44,506 nt of DNA from positions 1 through 44,506 of the forward strand of contig NZ_JAQUHV010000017.1 in assembly GCF_028681615.1 (NCBI RefSeq), in the 5' to 3' direction. A model generated the notes under the pieces. It ran no database searches. It was not told where the DNA came from and was given only the letters and a program-made list of their open reading frames with translations. This stretch comes from Sulfuricurvum sp. (GTDB lineage: Bacteria; Campylobacterota; Campylobacteria; Campylobacterales; Sulfurimonadaceae). Shown here piece after piece: positions 42,991 to 44,506 of the stretch. Both the position numbers and the translations under genes were made by a program. How positions within the stretch are numbered: the first letter of the stretch is position 1; every line of letters begins with the position of its first letter.

Positions 42991-44460
42991 TTATTCCGGA
43001 ATTACTTTCCAGAACGGTTTGAGTTTTGCTTTATAGATAAACAAATAATGCAAGATGTGTTTGATCCAGTGACCTGCAAGACCGATTTCACCGAACGTAT
43101 AATCGGTGTCACGGCCTGTTCCCGGATATTTATCGAAGTCAGGAACAACCGGATAAACCGTCATAGCCGCTGCTTGACCGTCTAACCATCCTTTACCTGC
43201 CGATGCAACACACGCCGCACCCATTTCCGCCATAGAAGCTTCATGCAAATGTGCACTTGGGCCGTGTTTGATCAAATCGCAAACACTGTGCGCTACCGCT
43301 TTACCCATGATACCGCTTGGCATACCCGTACGCGGAGGAGTCGGGTTGATCACAGTACCGTTAGGAGATTTCATCGGTTTAGAGATGATGTGCGGAGGTG
43401 CGAATGCAATCCCTGCAGCGAATAGATTTTTATAGGTCGGATTTTGATAGGTACGTGGCCAGTCTGATGCTTTCCATTCTTCGTACGGTTTTGGCGTATA
43501 GTTTGCATCAACTTTCATAAAGCCGTTTGGTGCGAATACTGTATCAGTAATATCTTCACCTGCTTTGTTGTATGCTTTAAGACCTACACCCGCAAACGGA
43601 GGAATCAGCATTGAGAAGTCAAACGTTTCTTCGCCGGTAGACCCGTCAAGAAGCTCATACGTAACTTTCCCTTTTTCTACTTTGTTAACATGTGCACCGG
43701 TGATGTAGTTAACACCGCGTTCAGCGAACAAAGACTCGGTAAAGATACGAGAACTCACGACGTATCCCCCTACTTTCATGTGGAGTCCGCCCATACCGAA
43801 ATCACCCATGAATGATTCGTTAGAGATCCATTGGATATCAGCCATGTCACGAAGACCCGCTTTACGGATTTCATGTTCGATGTTGAAGATATACTCGAAT
43901 GCCGCACCTTGACACGTACACATACCGTGACCTGTACCGACTAGGATTTTTTGGCGTTCGCCTTTGCGCATTTTATCCATAACTTTTTTAAGCTCATGCG
44001 CTGCATGATCCGCGTGATCCGCTGTACATACTGAAACAGTGAACTCACCCAAGTTTGAACCTTCACCCAAGCCCGGAGTTGCACCGAAGTTAAGTTTCGG
44101 TCCGGTAGCGTTGATGAGATAATCAAATGTTACCTCTTCGCTTTGACCCGCTTTGCCTTGTCCTGTATATTCAATCGTTACAAAAGATTTATCTGTTGAA
44201 GCATTCCCTTCAGGATTGATACTGACTGCTTTTGCCTGCTTGTAAGTGATCCCTGCTTTTTCATAAACAGGAGCAAGATCAAATGTTACGTCCTCTTTTG
44301 TCATTCCGCCGACACCGACCCAAATATTGGAAGGGATCCAGTTCCATTTTGAGTTAGGGGTAACTACTACTACTTCGTGTTCTTTTCCGAGCCAATCTGC
44401 CGCAAATGTCGCTGCAGTATGTCCGGCGACTCCGCCGCCGAGGACAACTAATCTCGCCAT
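42991..44460 (-). CDS. sqr: Sulfide:quinone oxidoreductase
   Basis: This 489-residue flavoprotein starts with an FAD-binding LVVLGGGVAGHTAATFA motif, followed by a WNWIPSNIWVGVG active-site-like loop. Candidate redox cysteines are in VCTADHADHA, the CTCQG pair near the middle and AACVASAGKG. The C-terminus is an amphipathic, aromatic tail (HWIKHILHYLFIYKAK) suited to sitting on the membrane face. It oxidises sulfide and reduces quinone; in this phylum several SQR types coexist and I do not assign one. AGGAG precedes the ATG. It is probably co-transcribed with the 55-residue gene. Confidence 0.85.
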   Translation of the reverse strand: MARLVVLGGGVAGHTAATFAADWLGKEHEVVVVTPNSKWNWIPSNIWVGVGGMTKEDVTFDLAPVYEKAGITYKQAKAVSINPEGNASTDKSFVTIEYTGQGKAGQSEEVTFDYLINATGPKLNFGATPGLGEGSNLGEFTVSVCTADHADHAAHELKKVMDKMRKGERQKILVGTGHGMCTCQGAAFEYIFNIEHEIRKAGLRDMADIQWISNESFMGDFGMGGLHMKVGGYVVSSRIFTESLFAERGVNYITGAHVNKVEKGKVTYELLDGSTGEETFDFSMLIPPFAGVGLKAYNKAGEDITDTVFAPNGFMKVDANYTPKPYEEWKASDWPRTYQNPTYKNLFAAGIAFAPPHIISKPMKSPNGTVINPTPPRTGMPSGIMGKAVAHSVCDLIKHGPSAHLHEASMAEMGAACVASAGKGWLDGQAAAMTVYPVVPDFDKYPGTGRDTDYTFGEIGLAGHWIKHILHYLFIYKAKLKPFWKVIPE

Positions 44461-44492
44461 ATCTTCTCCTTAGATGAATTCCATAAAAAGTG

Positions 44493-44498
44493 ATTATA
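44493..44498 (-). promoter_or_regulatory. Candidate -10 box for sqr at the window edge
   Basis: A perfect TATAAT lies 32 bases before the sqr start codon on the minus strand. The -35 box would fall beyond the right end of the window and cannot be judged. Confidence 0.5.
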
Positions 44499-44506
44499 AC
44501 CCCAAT

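Noticed and set aside
1..44506. CRISPR arrays or tRNA genes
   Set aside because: I found no regularly spaced repeat series and no cloverleaf apart from the tRNA-like part of tmRNA.

Overview
The window looks like chromosomal DNA from a sulfur-oxidising Campylobacterota bacterium of the Sulfuricurvum/Sulfurimonas type. The signs are a sulfide:quinone oxidoreductase, an ArsRS-type two-component pair, dense overlapping operons, CheY/Hpt-rich signalling, and a one-piece tmRNA whose tag reads ANNTNYRPAYAVA. The genus is an inference from gene content; no rRNA gene body lies in the window.

Left part (1-14.8 kb). The left edge carries a near-consensus sigma-70 promoter pointing out of the window, with a leader of rRNA-operon type. 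Next on the minus strand come an HDOD protein and a three-gene block: transglutaminase-DUF2126, then a circularly permuted ATP-grasp fused to Alpha-E, then a second transglutaminase. This block is a conserved but functionally uncharacterised amide-bond ligase/peptidase system. Two plus-strand genes follow: a class II cAMP-phosphodiesterase-like metallo-beta-lactamase and a PhnA protein. A plasmid-style ParA / ribbon-helix-helix / lipoprotein cassette comes next. After it lies a redox operon of cytochrome-b5-like DUF2231 membrane protein, two-subunit 2-oxoacid:ferredoxin oxidoreductase (alpha and beta) and rubredoxin.

Metal efflux operon (14.9-22.7 kb, minus strand). PepSY protein, TolC-type outer membrane protein, membrane fusion protein, HME-type RND pump, DUF3240, OmpR-type regulator and histidine kinase are tightly coupled. 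An 11-bp-period direct repeat next to the promoter is a good candidate regulator box.

Genomic island (22.86-26.48 kb). A 15-bp direct repeat of the tmRNA 3' end brackets an A+T-rich segment, as expected for insertion into ssrA. No integrase remains. The cargo is a split HipBST-like toxin-antitoxin operon with a duplicated operator/promoter region, a second Cro/CI-type regulator with a perfect palindrome inside its promoter, and two small proteins of unknown function, one of them a 59-residue secreted-looking ORF.

Right part (26.5-44.5 kb). tmRNA is followed by a DUF3943 protein, trpA overlapping an Hpt protein, then panB-ruvB-AI-2E permease. A Met/Cys-rich Spy-like protein with an ArsRS-like pair comes next. 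A hemN - Fe-S protein - HugZ-like - DsrE-like - lgt operon runs the other way. A convergent response regulator / hybrid kinase pair follows. The window ends with a membrane-anchored peptide-deformylase-like protein that has lost its catalytic motifs, and with sqr plus a conserved-looking 55-residue downstream ORF.

The points most worth following up are the deformylase pseudoenzyme, the ssrA island with its HipBST-like operon, the ATP-grasp/transglutaminase block, the b5-KorAB-rubredoxin operon, and a dispersed double-hairpin repeat at gene ends.
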